Of a DNA stretch of 32,368 nucleotides, positions 24,518 through 32,151 are shown in pieces. Made by a program: the position numbers and the translations under genes. The notes under the pieces are model-generated. The model was not told where the DNA came from. It worked only from the letters and a program-made list of their open reading frames with translations, and did not search any database. Source of the stretch: JANNSW01 sp031431235. GTDB taxonomy: Bacteria; Pseudomonadota; Alphaproteobacteria; Rhizobiales; Hyphomicrobiaceae. The DNA lies in contig JANPDA010000294.1 of the NCBI GenBank assembly GCA_031431235.1, forward strand, positions 1-32,368, written 5' to 3'. Numbering within the stretch: position 1 is the stretch's first letter; every line of letters starts with the position of its first letter.

Positions 24518-26509
24518 TCAGATCGCCCTCGCAAGCTTGCCCGCCTCGTAGATCGCCATCGAGGCCGTGCGTGCATGCACGCTGTCGCCGATCGCATGCA
24601 CTGTCTTTGTCGATCCTGCCAGCTCCCTGGTCAGATGGTCGACGGCGTCGTTGGTCGTCGCCATCACCAGGCTGTCGAATGTGCGCTCCTCGGTATCGCC
24701 GGTGTAGAGGTTCATGATCCTGGCCTTGCCCTTGTCCCAGGAGACGAGGCCCGAGGCGAGCAATACCTCGATCCCGAGCTTGGCGAAGCGCTCACGCGTG
24801 GTGTCGCCGGTCGCGGAATAGTCGAGCTGGGCGGCGGCCTTCTCCGATGAGGTCAGCACCGTCACCTGATGGCGCAGCTTGGCGAGATGGATGGCGGTGC
24901 CGCTCGCCGGCCACCAGCCGTTCAGATCGTCGAGCAGAAGCACGTTGGTGCCGGGCGTGACGCGCCCTTCGAGCACGTCGTGGATGGTCGAGACGCTCGG
25001 GTGGTCGGCGCCGGGCAGCCGCTCGATGTGGGGAAAGGCACGCTGGAAGCCTGAGCGCGAAGGCTGCGAGCCGGTTGCGAGAATGACCACATCGGCGTTC
25101 GAGGCTTCGATCTCGCTCGCGCTCATCCCCTTGCGGAGCTCGATCCTGACCTGCATCCGCTCGAGCTGGGTGCGGTACCATGTCAGCAGCTGCCCGATCT
25201 CGCCGCGCTCGGGCTGGCCGGCCGCGAGCCGGAACTGGCCACCGAGCTCGGAGCCCTGCTCGACGAGGCGGACGCGATGACCGCGCTCGGCGGCGACACG
25301 GGCTGCCTCGAGCCCCGCCGGTCCGCCGCCGACGACGAGGACGTCCTTGGGCTTCGGCGCGGGCGCGGCAGGATCGCCCTCCCAGGCGACCTCGCGCGAG
25401 ACGCTCGGGTTGACGAGGCAGGAGATGTGGTAGTCACGCATGCGCCGGCCGATGCAGAGCTGGTTGCAGGAGATGCAGGGCCGGATCTCCTCGGCCCGGC
25501 CGGCCTTGGCCTTGTTGGCGAGATGAGGGTCGGCGATCTGGCCGCGCACGATCGAGACGAGGTCGCTGCGGCCCTCGCAGAGCACCGCCTCGGCATTGGC
25601 CGGCGTCTTGACGCGAGCCTCCATGGTGATCTTGGCGTGTTTGACCACGCTCCTGAAGGCTGCCGCATCGTCGCGGCCGAGCAGCATCGAGAAGTGGAAG
25701 CTCGGGACGATCTTGGAGAACTGGTTGAGGTAGCTGCCGGTGCCGACCGAGAAATAGTCGATCAGGCCGCGCGCATCGAGCGCGGCGATGATCTCCTGCT
25801 TCTGCTCGATCGAGAGGCCGCCGGGATAGGGCTCGGCGCCGGAGATGGTCATGCCGATGATGAAGTCCTCACCCGCCATCTTGCGGATGCCCTCGGCGAT
25901 GCGCACGCAGAACCGGAGCCGGTTCTCGACGCTGCCGCCCCACTGGTCCGAGCGCTTGTTGGTCAAGGGCGACCAGAACTGGTCGATCAGGCAATTGTAG
26001 CCGGCGAACAGATCGACGCCATCGAAGCCCGCGTCGCGATCGCGGCGGGCGGCCTCGATGAAGGAGGCGACCAGCTCCTCGATCTCGGCGTCGGTCATCG
26101 CATGGCTGCCCCAGGGATCGTGCAGCGAGGGGTAGCCCGAGGGCGACCAGTAGGGCTCCCAGGAATTGTCCTGATCGCCGTGCCCGCCCACATGGTAGAT
26201 CTGGTGGATCATCGCCGTGCCGTGGGTGTGGCACTCCTCGGTGATGCGGCGGAAATGCGGAATGACCTCATCGCTCTCGTGCTTGAAGTTGCCCCGCGTC
26301 AGGATGCCGGTGCGGTGGGCCGGCGCCGGCTCGATCACGATCATCGCCGCCCCGCCGCGCGCGCGCTCGCGATAGTAGCCGAAATGCATGTCGCCCGGCA
26401 GGCCGCCCGCACTCATGTTGGCTGTATGCGCGCCGAACACGATCCGGTTCTTCAGCGTCTTGTGGCGCAAAGTGAGCGCAGAGAAGAGAGTGGGGAACGT
26501 CTCGGACAT
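24518..26509 (-). CDS. old-yellow-enzyme family FMN/Fe-S/FAD oxidoreductase
   Basis: This 663-residue protein has the build of 2,4-dienoyl-CoA reductase and trimethylamine dehydrogenase: an FMN TIM barrel (1-340), a [4Fe-4S] motif with Cys345, 348, 352 and 364 (CISCNQLC then C after 11), and a C-terminal nucleotide-binding half starting VLVVGGGPAGLEAARVA (392-408). In the barrel the usual HGxHGYLLxQF segment reads FAGYNCLIDQFWSPLTN, so the position of the dienoyl-CoA reductase Tyr is a Cys. The QFWSP form recalls the N-methyl-proline/dimethylglycine demethylase branch rather than true dienoyl-CoA reductases; this is inference. It heads the six-gene leftward group and is divergent from the universal stress gene. 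Confidence 0.92.
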   Translation of the reverse strand: MSETFPTLFSALTLRHKTLKNRIVFGAHTANMSAGGLPGDMHFGYYRERARGGAAMIVIEPAPAHRTGILTRGNFKHESDEVIPHFRRITEECHTHGTAMIHQIYHVGGHGDQDNSWEPYWSPSGYPSLHDPWGSHAMTDAEIEELVASFIEAARRDRDAGFDGVDLFAGYNCLIDQFWSPLTNKRSDQWGGSVENRLRFCVRIAEGIRKMAGEDFIIGMTISGAEPYPGGLSIEQKQEIIAALDARGLIDYFSVGTGSYLNQFSKIVPSFHFSMLLGRDDAAAFRSVVKHAKITMEARVKTPANAEAVLCEGRSDLVSIVRGQIADPHLANKAKAGRAEEIRPCISCNQLCIGRRMRDYHISCLVNPSVSREVAWEGDPAAPAPKPKDVLVVGGGPAGLEAARVAAERGHRVRLVEQGSELGGQFRLAAGQPERGEIGQLLTWYRTQLERMQVRIELRKGMSASEIEASNADVVILATGSQPSRSGFQRAFPHIERLPGADHPSVSTIHDVLEGRVTPGTNVLLLDDLNGWWPASGTAIHLAKLRHQVTVLTSSEKAAAQLDYSATGDTTRERFAKLGIEVLLASGLVSWDKGKARIMNLYTGDTEERTFDSLVMATTNDAVDHLTRELAGSTKTVHAIGDSVHARTASMAIYEAGKLARAI

Positions 26510-26601
26510 GTCGGGTGCTCCGGGGTGATCGGACCTGCAGGCTCCGTCGCCGCATCGTGACGCATCCCAGCCCGCTCGCGCAAGCTTGCCACGTTTCCTG
26601 T

Positions 26602-26615
26602 TTGACCGGGATCAA
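26602..26615 (+). promoter_or_regulatory. FNR/FixK-type box upstream of the universal stress gene
   Basis: TTGACCGGGATCAA matches the FNR/FixK palindrome TTGAT-N4-ATCAA at 9 of 10 positions. A good -10, TATGAT (26642-26647), places the start of transcription near 26653 and the box centre near -45, close to the -41.5 of class II activation. The usp ATG is at 26674. Confidence 0.6.
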
Positions 26616-26673
26616 TGCCGGCGCGCCTCGGGCCGCGCCACTATGATCTCACGATCGAGAGCGGAGGCTTCCC

Positions 26674-27516
26674 ATGTCGCCTAGAACCATCCTCGCCTAT
26701 CTGAACAGCGCCAGGCATGCCAAGGGAATCCTCGAGACCGCCTTCGCACTGGCGCGCAAGTTCGACGCGCATGTGATCGGCTTGCATGTCATCCCGCTCG
26801 TCTCGGTGCCGGCAATCGTCCCCTTCGAGGTGTCGGGCGAGATCATCGAGATGCAGCGCAAGGTGCTGGACGACGAGGCTCGCCGGATCGCGCAGGCTCA
26901 CAAGGACGCTGCTGCCGCCAGCATGCTGCGCCACGAATGGCGCGAGGTGCGCGCATCCCACTATGACGTCGCCAGCATCGTCAACACACATGCGCGCGCC
27001 GCCGACCTCGTCATCGCCGGCCAATCGGAGGCCAGCAGCGACACCTATCTGCCGACCGACGTCACCGAGGACTTGATGATGGACTCCGGCCGGCCCGTGC
27101 TGATCGTGCCGCGCGCGAGCGAAAACCCAGCAGCGACCGGCAGCAGGATCCTCGTTGCCTGGAACGAAAGCCGCGAGGCAACGCGCGCCGTGTTCGATGC
27201 CATGCCCTTCCTGCAGGCGGCGGGAGATGTGAGAATCGTCACGGTCAATCCCAGCCACGGCCGCAACGATCCCGCCCTTCCCGGCGCGGAGTTGGCGGCC
27301 ACGCTCTCCCGGCACGGCATCAAGGTGGAAGCCGAGGTTGCCGTCGCGCCGGGACAGCGGATCGCCGACGAGCTTGTCAGTCGCGCCAAGGAGAGCGGTT
27401 GCGATCTGATCGTGATGGGCGGCTACGGCCACTCCCGGCTGGGTGAGCTCATCTTCGGCGGCGCCACGCGGGAGATGCTGCGCCAATGCCCGGTGCCACT
27501 CCTCATATCGCATTGA
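26674..27516 (+). CDS. tandem-domain universal stress protein
   Basis: This 280-residue cytosolic protein has two UspA domains (about 1-145 and 155-280). The second keeps the nucleotide-binding pattern, VMGGYGHSRLGELIFGGATREML, then PVPLLISH. The first domain has a more divergent end (VLIVPRAS) and may have lost ATP binding. GGAGG precedes the ATG. The FNR/FixK box upstream suggests induction at low oxygen, in line with many alphaproteobacterial usp genes. It converges on the sterol-desaturase gene. Confidence 0.95.
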   Translation: MSPRTILAYLNSARHAKGILETAFALARKFDAHVIGLHVIPLVSVPAIVPFEVSGEIIEMQRKVLDDEARRIAQAHKDAAAASMLRHEWREVRASHYDVASIVNTHARAADLVIAGQSEASSDTYLPTDVTEDLMMDSGRPVLIVPRASENPAATGSRILVAWNESREATRAVFDAMPFLQAAGDVRIVTVNPSHGRNDPALPGAELAATLSRHGIKVEAEVAVAPGQRIADELVSRAKESGCDLIVMGGYGHSRLGELIFGGATREMLRQCPVPLLISH

Positions 27517-27523
27517 TGAAAAC

Positions 27524-27566
27524 TGTGAGTTGTGAGTTGGATCGGGAGTGCCTACTCCCTACTCGC
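27524..27566. repeat. second copy of the GTGAGT palindromic repeat
   Basis: TGTGAGTTGTGAGTTG at 27524-27539 is identical to 5287-5302. A weaker inverted arm built of CTACTCCCTACTC follows at 27552-27566. As at the first copy, it sits between two converging genes. The right arm overlaps the end of the desaturase-family gene and encodes its last few residues and stop codon. Confidence 0.6.
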
Positions 27567-28391
27567 CCTCTTCATGAACGGCAGCTTCAGGCTCCACCAC
27601 AGCCGCGACGGCGCTGGCGCGGGGAACTCGTCGAGCCCGATCTTCATGCCGAGCTGCCCCTGTTGCGGCTCCACTGTGTAGGTGCCGAGCAGACGGTCCC
27701 ATACCGACAGGTTGAATCCGTAGTTGGTGTCATGCTCGTGGCGCAGCACCGAGTGATGGATGCGATGCATGTCGGGCGTGACCACGACGAGCCGCAGCAC
27801 CCGATCGAGCCAGAGGGGCAATCTGAGATTGGCATGGTTGAACATGGCCGAGCCGTTGAGCACGACCTCGAAGACGACGACGGCGAGCGCGGCGGGCCCC
27901 AGCAGCAGCACCAGCACGACCTTGTAGAGCATCGACAGCGCGATCTCGACCGGGTGAAAGCGAACCCCCGAGGTCAGGTCGAGATCGACGTCGGCATGAT
28001 GGACCCGGTGCAGCCGCCACAGCAGCGGGATCTTGTGGGACGCGACATGCTGCAGATAGATGGCCGCATCGAGCACGATCACGGCGAGCGCGATCTCGAT
28101 TGCCTCCGGCCAAGCGGTCCAGTTGAAAAATCCGATCGAGGATCGCGCCGCGACGATCGCCGCCGCAGTCGCAACGAGTGGCACCGCAATCAGCTGCGCG
28201 AGCTGGCCCAGCAGCCGCACGGCGATGCTGCCGAGACCTGCGAATGCGAGGTTGGTCGTCCAACGCGACGCTTTCGACACCGTCGGGTTGCGGCGGGGCA
28301 GCAGCTGCTCGAGCATCGCGACCACGACGAACACCGATGCGAATGCGGCGAGCCGCAGCACGCCCTCGCTCATCCCGAATGGCAGCTCCAT
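27552..28391 (-). CDS. sterol desaturase/fatty acid hydroxylase family membrane protein
   Basis: This 279-residue membrane protein has the di-iron histidine boxes of the family: H115-x3-H119, H128-x2-HH132, His186 in FNHAN, and H209-x2-HH213, in the order HxxxH, HxxHH, HxxHH. Four or more hydrophobic segments surround them (about 12-31, 46-85, 97-113 and 150-180). Members hydroxylate or desaturate lipids using molecular oxygen; the substrate is unknown. The C-terminal ASRE and stop codon are encoded by the palindromic repeat, so the original end may have been altered. A Met at residue 7 (28373) is an alternative start. Confidence 0.92.
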   Translation of the reverse strand: MELPFGMSEGVLRLAAFASVFVVVAMLEQLLPRRNPTVSKASRWTTNLAFAGLGSIAVRLLGQLAQLIAVPLVATAAAIVAARSSIGFFNWTAWPEAIEIALAVIVLDAAIYLQHVASHKIPLLWRLHRVHHADVDLDLTSGVRFHPVEIALSMLYKVVLVLLLGPAALAVVVFEVVLNGSAMFNHANLRLPLWLDRVLRLVVVTPDMHRIHHSVLRHEHDTNYGFNLSVWDRLLGTYTVEPQQGQLGMKIGLDEFPAPAPSRLWWSLKLPFMKRASRE

Positions 28392-28690
28392 CTAGCAAGG
28401 TCCTCTTCCCGCGTTTGAATTTTCATCGCAAATCCTAGCGCATCCACGCGCTGGCGGCCTTACACATGTTCGTCGATCGGTGTCCGAGCCGACACGGCTC
28501 ACCACAGCACGACACGCTGAGGCAACTCCATCATTGCATTTCAGGTTCAAAAGTGTAGATCGGCTGCAACGGGTTCTGGACGAACGTCATGGAATCCGTA
28601 TCTATCCACAGCGTGCCCATCGAAATGCTTGCCGCTTAGGACTAGGCTGACAACGGTTCGATTGATTCGGGCACTACGGAGAAAACTGAA
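28392..28690. other. intergenic region upstream of the histone-like gene
   Basis: About 300 bases with no reading frame I can support on either strand. It should contain the promoters of the desaturase gene (minus) and the histone-like gene (plus). I see no clear -35/-10 pair. GGAG at 28678-28681 is the ribosome-binding site of the histone-like gene. Confidence 0.4.
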
Positions 28691-28930
28691 ATGGCAAAGA
28701 TGGCAAAGAGCACAGCGTCGAAGGCGAAGACCACGAAGGCTGCAGTCGCCAAGCCGACCGCGGCGAAGAAGGCACCGGCCAAGGCCGCTGCTCCGATGAA
28801 GAAGCGGGCCGCCGCCGCCAAGGCTGCAGCTCCCGCGAAGAAGGCGCCGGCCAAGGCCGCCGCTCCCGCCAAGAAGGCGGCTCCTGCTGCGAAGGCGGCT
28901 GCAAAGAAGCCCGTCGCGAAGAAGAAGTAG
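28691..28930 (+). CDS. histone H1-like Lys/Ala-rich DNA-binding protein
   Basis: This 79-residue protein is made almost only of Lys, Ala, Pro, Thr and Val, with repeated AKKAPAKAAAP-type units, like the C-terminal tail of eukaryotic histone H1 and bacterial H1-like proteins. Such proteins bind DNA through charge and help compact the nucleoid; that role is inferred from composition. GGAG lies nine bases before the ATG, and a strong terminator follows 45 bases after the stop, so it is a single-gene unit. The codons vary among repeats. MAKMAK offers a second start four codons in. Confidence 0.85.
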   Translation: MAKMAKSTASKAKTTKAAVAKPTAAKKAPAKAAAPMKKRAAAAKAAAPAKKAPAKAAAPAKKAAPAAKAAAKKPVAKKK

Positions 28931-28974
28931 GACGACATTTCGAGACACCGCGCGACCTGTCGCGCGTCACTCGA

Positions 28975-29019
28975 GGGCATGCGATGGCCGACGAACCGGC
29001 TCTCTCGCATGCCCTTTTT
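28975..29019 (+). terminator. intrinsic terminator after the histone-like gene
   Basis: GGGCATGCGA (28975-28984) pairs perfectly with TCGCATGCCC (29005-29014), followed by TTTTT. A separate small hairpin (CGCGCGAC/GTCGCGCG, 28949-28966) lies just upstream without a T-run. Confidence 0.9.
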
Positions 29020-29043
29020 CGTTGCCCCGGCAGCAATCGGCGG

Positions 29044-29451
29044 TCAGGCCGGCGCGTGACAGACGGCCTCGATGTTGTGACCATCGGGATCGAGCACGAA
29101 GGCGCCGTAGTAGTTGGCGTGATAAATCGGCCTCAATCCTGGCGCGCCATTGTCGCGGCCGCCAGCGGAGATTGCCGCCTTGTAGAATGCATCCACCAAC
29201 TGCCGTGTCGCCGCGCGGAATGCCACGTGCAGATGCGGGCCAGTCCGCGCGCCGCCTTCGAGCCAGAGCTCGCCCTTGCCGTTGCGGCCAAAGCCGATCA
29301 CGTCACCGCCCCCCTTCAGCGCGGCTGGAATCTCCATCACTACTTCGATCGAGAGAGGCGCCAATGCCCCTACGTAGAAGGCTTTGGCTCGCGCGATATC
29401 GCTGACTTGTAGTCCGATGTGATCGATCAGACTGAGTGGTGACAGGCTCAT
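29044..29451 (-). CDS. VOC-family (glyoxalase-like) protein
   Basis: This 135-residue protein has the vicinal-oxygen-chelate fold marks: IDHIGLQVSDIARAKAFY at the start, PHLHVAF in the middle, and FVLDPDGHNIEAV near the end, with His and Glu at the usual metal positions. The family includes glyoxalases, dioxygenases and resistance proteins; nothing here fixes the substrate. The ATG at 29451, preceded by AGGA, is preferred to the TTG two codons upstream. It lies 33 bases after sdhB on the same strand. Confidence 0.88.
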   Translation of the reverse strand: MSLSPLSLIDHIGLQVSDIARAKAFYVGALAPLSIEVVMEIPAALKGGGDVIGFGRNGKGELWLEGGARTGPHLHVAFRAATRQLVDAFYKAAISAGGRDNGAPGLRPIYHANYYGAFVLDPDGHNIEAVCHAPA

Positions 29452-29484
29452 CGGCAATCCTCGCTGACTGGAATGGACCCCAAG

Positions 29485-30261
29485 CTACTCGTTGCGCCGC
29501 GCGACGTTGAGCTTCTTCAGCTCGGCGATCGCCTTTGCCGGATTGAGACCCTTGGGGCAGGCCTTGGCGCAGTTCATGATGGTGTGGCAGCGGTAGAGCT
29601 TGAAGGGATCCTCGAGCGCGTCGAGCCGCTCATCCTTCGCCTCATCCCGGCTGTCCACCACCCAGCGATAGCTCTGCAGCAGCACCGCTGGGCCCAGATA
29701 TCTGTCCGAGTTCCACCAATAGCTCGGGCACGACGTCGAGCAGCAAGCACACATGATGCACTCGTAGAGCCCGTCGAGCTTCTCGCGATCAGGCCGCGAT
29801 TGCAGGCGCTCCTTCTCAGGGGTGGGTGTGGTTGTCTTCAGCCAGGGCTCGATCGACCGATGCTGCTCGTAGAAATGGGTGAGGTCGGGCACGAGGTCCT
29901 TCACCACCTCCAGGTGCGGCAGGGGATAGACGCGCACCGGGCCATCGATCTCCTCCATGCCCTTGAGGCAAGCGAGCGTGTTGGTGCCGTCGATGTTCAT
30001 GGAGCAGGAGCCGCAGATGCCCTCGCGGCACGAGCGGCGGAAGGTCAGCGTCGGATCGATCTCGTTTTTGATCTTGATGAGCGCGTCGAGCACCATCGGC
30101 CCGCATTGATCGAGGTCGACGTGATAGCTGTCGATGTGTGGGTTTTCCCCGTCGTCAGGGCTCCAGCGATAGACCCGCAGCTCGCGCGAGCGGCCTTTGG
30201 GCTCGTTCCAGCTGCGGCCGTTCTTGATCTTCGAGTTCCGCGGCAATGCGAGCTGAACCAT
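29485..30261 (-). CDS. sdhB: succinate dehydrogenase iron-sulfur subunit
   Basis: SdhB passes electrons from the flavoprotein SdhA to the membrane quinone site in the citric acid cycle and complex II. The 258-residue protein has the [2Fe-2S] cysteines at 78, 83, 86 and 98 (SCREGICGSC), the [4Fe-4S] motif CIMCACCSTSCP (168-179) and the third-cluster cysteines at 225, 231 and 235. The ATG at 30261 has GGAG upstream; the TTG four codons before is less likely. No sdhC, sdhD or sdhA is adjacent: upstream is creD (36 bases) and downstream a VOC gene, so sdhB has been separated from the usual sdhCDAB order. Confidence 0.97.
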   Translation of the reverse strand: MVQLALPRNSKIKNGRSWNEPKGRSRELRVYRWSPDDGENPHIDSYHVDLDQCGPMVLDALIKIKNEIDPTLTFRRSCREGICGSCSMNIDGTNTLACLKGMEEIDGPVRVYPLPHLEVVKDLVPDLTHFYEQHRSIEPWLKTTTPTPEKERLQSRPDREKLDGLYECIMCACCSTSCPSYWWNSDRYLGPAVLLQSYRWVVDSRDEAKDERLDALEDPFKLYRCHTIMNCAKACPKGLNPAKAIAELKKLNVARRNE

Positions 30262-30297
30262 GGTTGGCTCCAAAGAATCCAGTGAGAATACCGAGTG

Positions 30298-31677
30298 CTA
30301 CGACGGGCGTCCCGCTCCAGACCAGTCCACCCTGAGCGTCAGGAACATCGTGGCCGTCAGCATCATGAAGCCGGCGATGGCGCCCATCAGTAGGGCGTAG
30401 TCCTCGAGCGTCAGCACGAAGTACAGGAGCCCAAACAGCACGAGAAAGGTGGCGAGCATGATAAGCCCTTTCCGGCCGCTCGCCAGCGTCCTGCCGACAT
30501 AGAGCGACAGCATGCCGCCGGTCGCGGCCGCGGCCGTCATGTAGGCGGGCGCAAAGCCGATGTGCTCGGCGAGCGAGATCAGCAGGATGTAGAAGAACAC
30601 CATCGCCGTGCCGACGAACAGATACTGGATCGGATGCACCTTCCGCCCCGACAGGATCTCCATCAGGAATACGACCATGAACGCCATGGCGATGAACAGC
30701 AGTCCGTATTTCAGCGACCGCTCCGCCAGATTGTAGAAGTCGACCGGGACATAGAAACGCACGCCGAACTGATAGGGCATCAAGCGTTCGAAGCCCGCCT
30801 CGGCAAGGCTCCAGCTCTCCGGCACGCTGCGCGCCAGATTCGGCACCGACCAGCTCGCCACAAAGCCGCTGGCATCGACCCGGCGCTCCCCCGGCAGGAA
30901 TGCGCCGACGAAGCTGGGATGCTGCCAGGGCGATTCGAGCTCGACGACCGTCTCGCGGGCGACCGGCCACAAGCTGAGCTCCGAGGAGCCCTTGAACACG
31001 ATACCTGTGGAGAACGTAAAGCCAGGCGCGCCGGCGACGGCTGGCGTCGTCGCTCCCCTCAGCACTGTCGATTTCCGCCCGATCGCCGCATGAATACCGC
31101 TCGCCGTCTGGCTCGGGACTCCGACGCTCGGCTCGAATGTGACCTCGCCACCACCATCGATCGTGACAGGGGTGGCGGATTCCAGCCCGGAGACGTCGCT
31201 GATGAGGAGAGCGAGCACCGCCTCGCTCCAGCGTACCGCGACCACATCCCCGGTGAAGGCGCTGAGATCGGATGGAGCAAAGCGTCCGCTGAGCTGCAGC
31301 TCCGCGCGATAGACCGTCACCTCGTAGATCGAGCGATGCAGCACCTCGGTCTTGGCATTTCCCCTCACCTCGAGCCGCTCGGGCAGGATCACCGCATTCT
31401 GGACGGAAAGGCTTTCGACCGTCTTGCCGTCGACGGTGGTGGTGGTCCTGACCGTATAGGGGACGACGAGGAAAGGACCGGAAACGCTCTGCAGCCCGCC
31501 CCAGAGATCGGCAATTTCCGCGGACACGCCGCCGGCCCGGTTGCGCCGCTCGTCGACCAGCCCCCAGACCACCAGCAACGGAATGACGAGCACCAGGCCG
31601 AGCGCCGACAGCAGCAGGAATTTGCAGGCAGGGCTGCGGAAGAACCGAGCCGCTACGGTCCAGAAATCGCTGCCCAT
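30298..31677 (-). CDS. creD: CreD family inner-membrane envelope protein
   Basis: CreD is an inner-membrane protein whose expression in E. coli is controlled by CreBC and affects envelope stability and colicin tolerance. The 459-residue protein has one N-terminal membrane segment (about 18-41), a long periplasmic beta-rich domain (about 45-325), and five or six C-terminal membrane segments, including YGLLFIAMAFMVVFLMEI then HPIQYLFVGTAMVFFYILLISLAEH (hallmark region, split). No creB or creC is nearby. It leads the creD-sdhB-VOC group, with GAAGGTGA before its ATG. Confidence 0.93.
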   Translation of the reverse strand: MGSDFWTVAARFFRSPACKFLLLSALGLVLVIPLLVVWGLVDERRNRAGGVSAEIADLWGGLQSVSGPFLVVPYTVRTTTTVDGKTVESLSVQNAVILPERLEVRGNAKTEVLHRSIYEVTVYRAELQLSGRFAPSDLSAFTGDVVAVRWSEAVLALLISDVSGLESATPVTIDGGGEVTFEPSVGVPSQTASGIHAAIGRKSTVLRGATTPAVAGAPGFTFSTGIVFKGSSELSLWPVARETVVELESPWQHPSFVGAFLPGERRVDASGFVASWSVPNLARSVPESWSLAEAGFERLMPYQFGVRFYVPVDFYNLAERSLKYGLLFIAMAFMVVFLMEILSGRKVHPIQYLFVGTAMVFFYILLISLAEHIGFAPAYMTAAAATGGMLSLYVGRTLASGRKGLIMLATFLVLFGLLYFVLTLEDYALLMGAIAGFMMLTATMFLTLRVDWSGAGRPS

Positions 31678-31892
31678 GGCCTGTCACCTTCCGCGCCCGA
31701 CGTGTCGCCGATCAAAGAGCCCCATTGCGAGACCCCCGCGCTTCTGGCAACCCATTGGGCTGCATTTGCGGCAGTCCGCACATTCACCCTTTCGCAGGCC
31801 TGCCTGCCAAGACGCGATCGAGCTGTGTTAGGTGAGGAAATCAGAGGCTACGGGCAGCGCGGCCTCGCATACCGGACGACGAGGGGGAACTC

Positions 31893-32138
31893 GTGCAGAG
31901 CATCGAAACCAAGACCGAGCAGAAGCGCGGCCACGCGGCGTTGAAATACATGCTCGACGCCTGGTCGACCGCAATTCAAGAGGGGCACGACCCCGACATG
32001 CTGGCAAACGCCGCGCTCTTCACCGCGTTGACCGATCTGGTCGCTGCCTATGGCGAGGACGAGGTGAAGCGTTTTGTCGGGACGCTGCCCAGACGCATCG
32101 AGTGTGGTGAGTTCACACGCGACCGCAAGCTGCAATAA
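31893..32138 (+). CDS. small hypothetical protein
   Basis: This 81-residue soluble, mainly helical protein starts with GTG at 31893 behind GAGGGGG. It has no signal peptide or membrane segment. The sequence (ALKYMLDAWSTAIQEGHD, then ALTDLVAAYGEDEVKRFVGTLP) is well organised and not a shadow of another gene. I do not recognise the family. It is divergent from creD and converges on the RTX-type gene. Confidence 0.75.
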   Translation: MQSIETKTEQKRGHAALKYMLDAWSTAIQEGHDPDMLANAALFTALTDLVAAYGEDEVKRFVGTLPRRIECGEFTRDRKLQ

Positions 32139-32151
32139 CGCGCGGCGCGGC

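Noticed and set aside
19975..26509. A dedicated biosynthetic cluster made of the six leftward genes
   Set aside because: Spacing is close, but the genes (argC, O-methyltransferase, NeuD type, flavoprotein, RyR-like, GMC) share no clear pathway. Cotranscription is possible, a joint product is not supported.
25277..26560. A 427-codon open frame on the plus strand
   Set aside because: It is the antisense shadow of the old-yellow-enzyme gene and has no recognisable motif.
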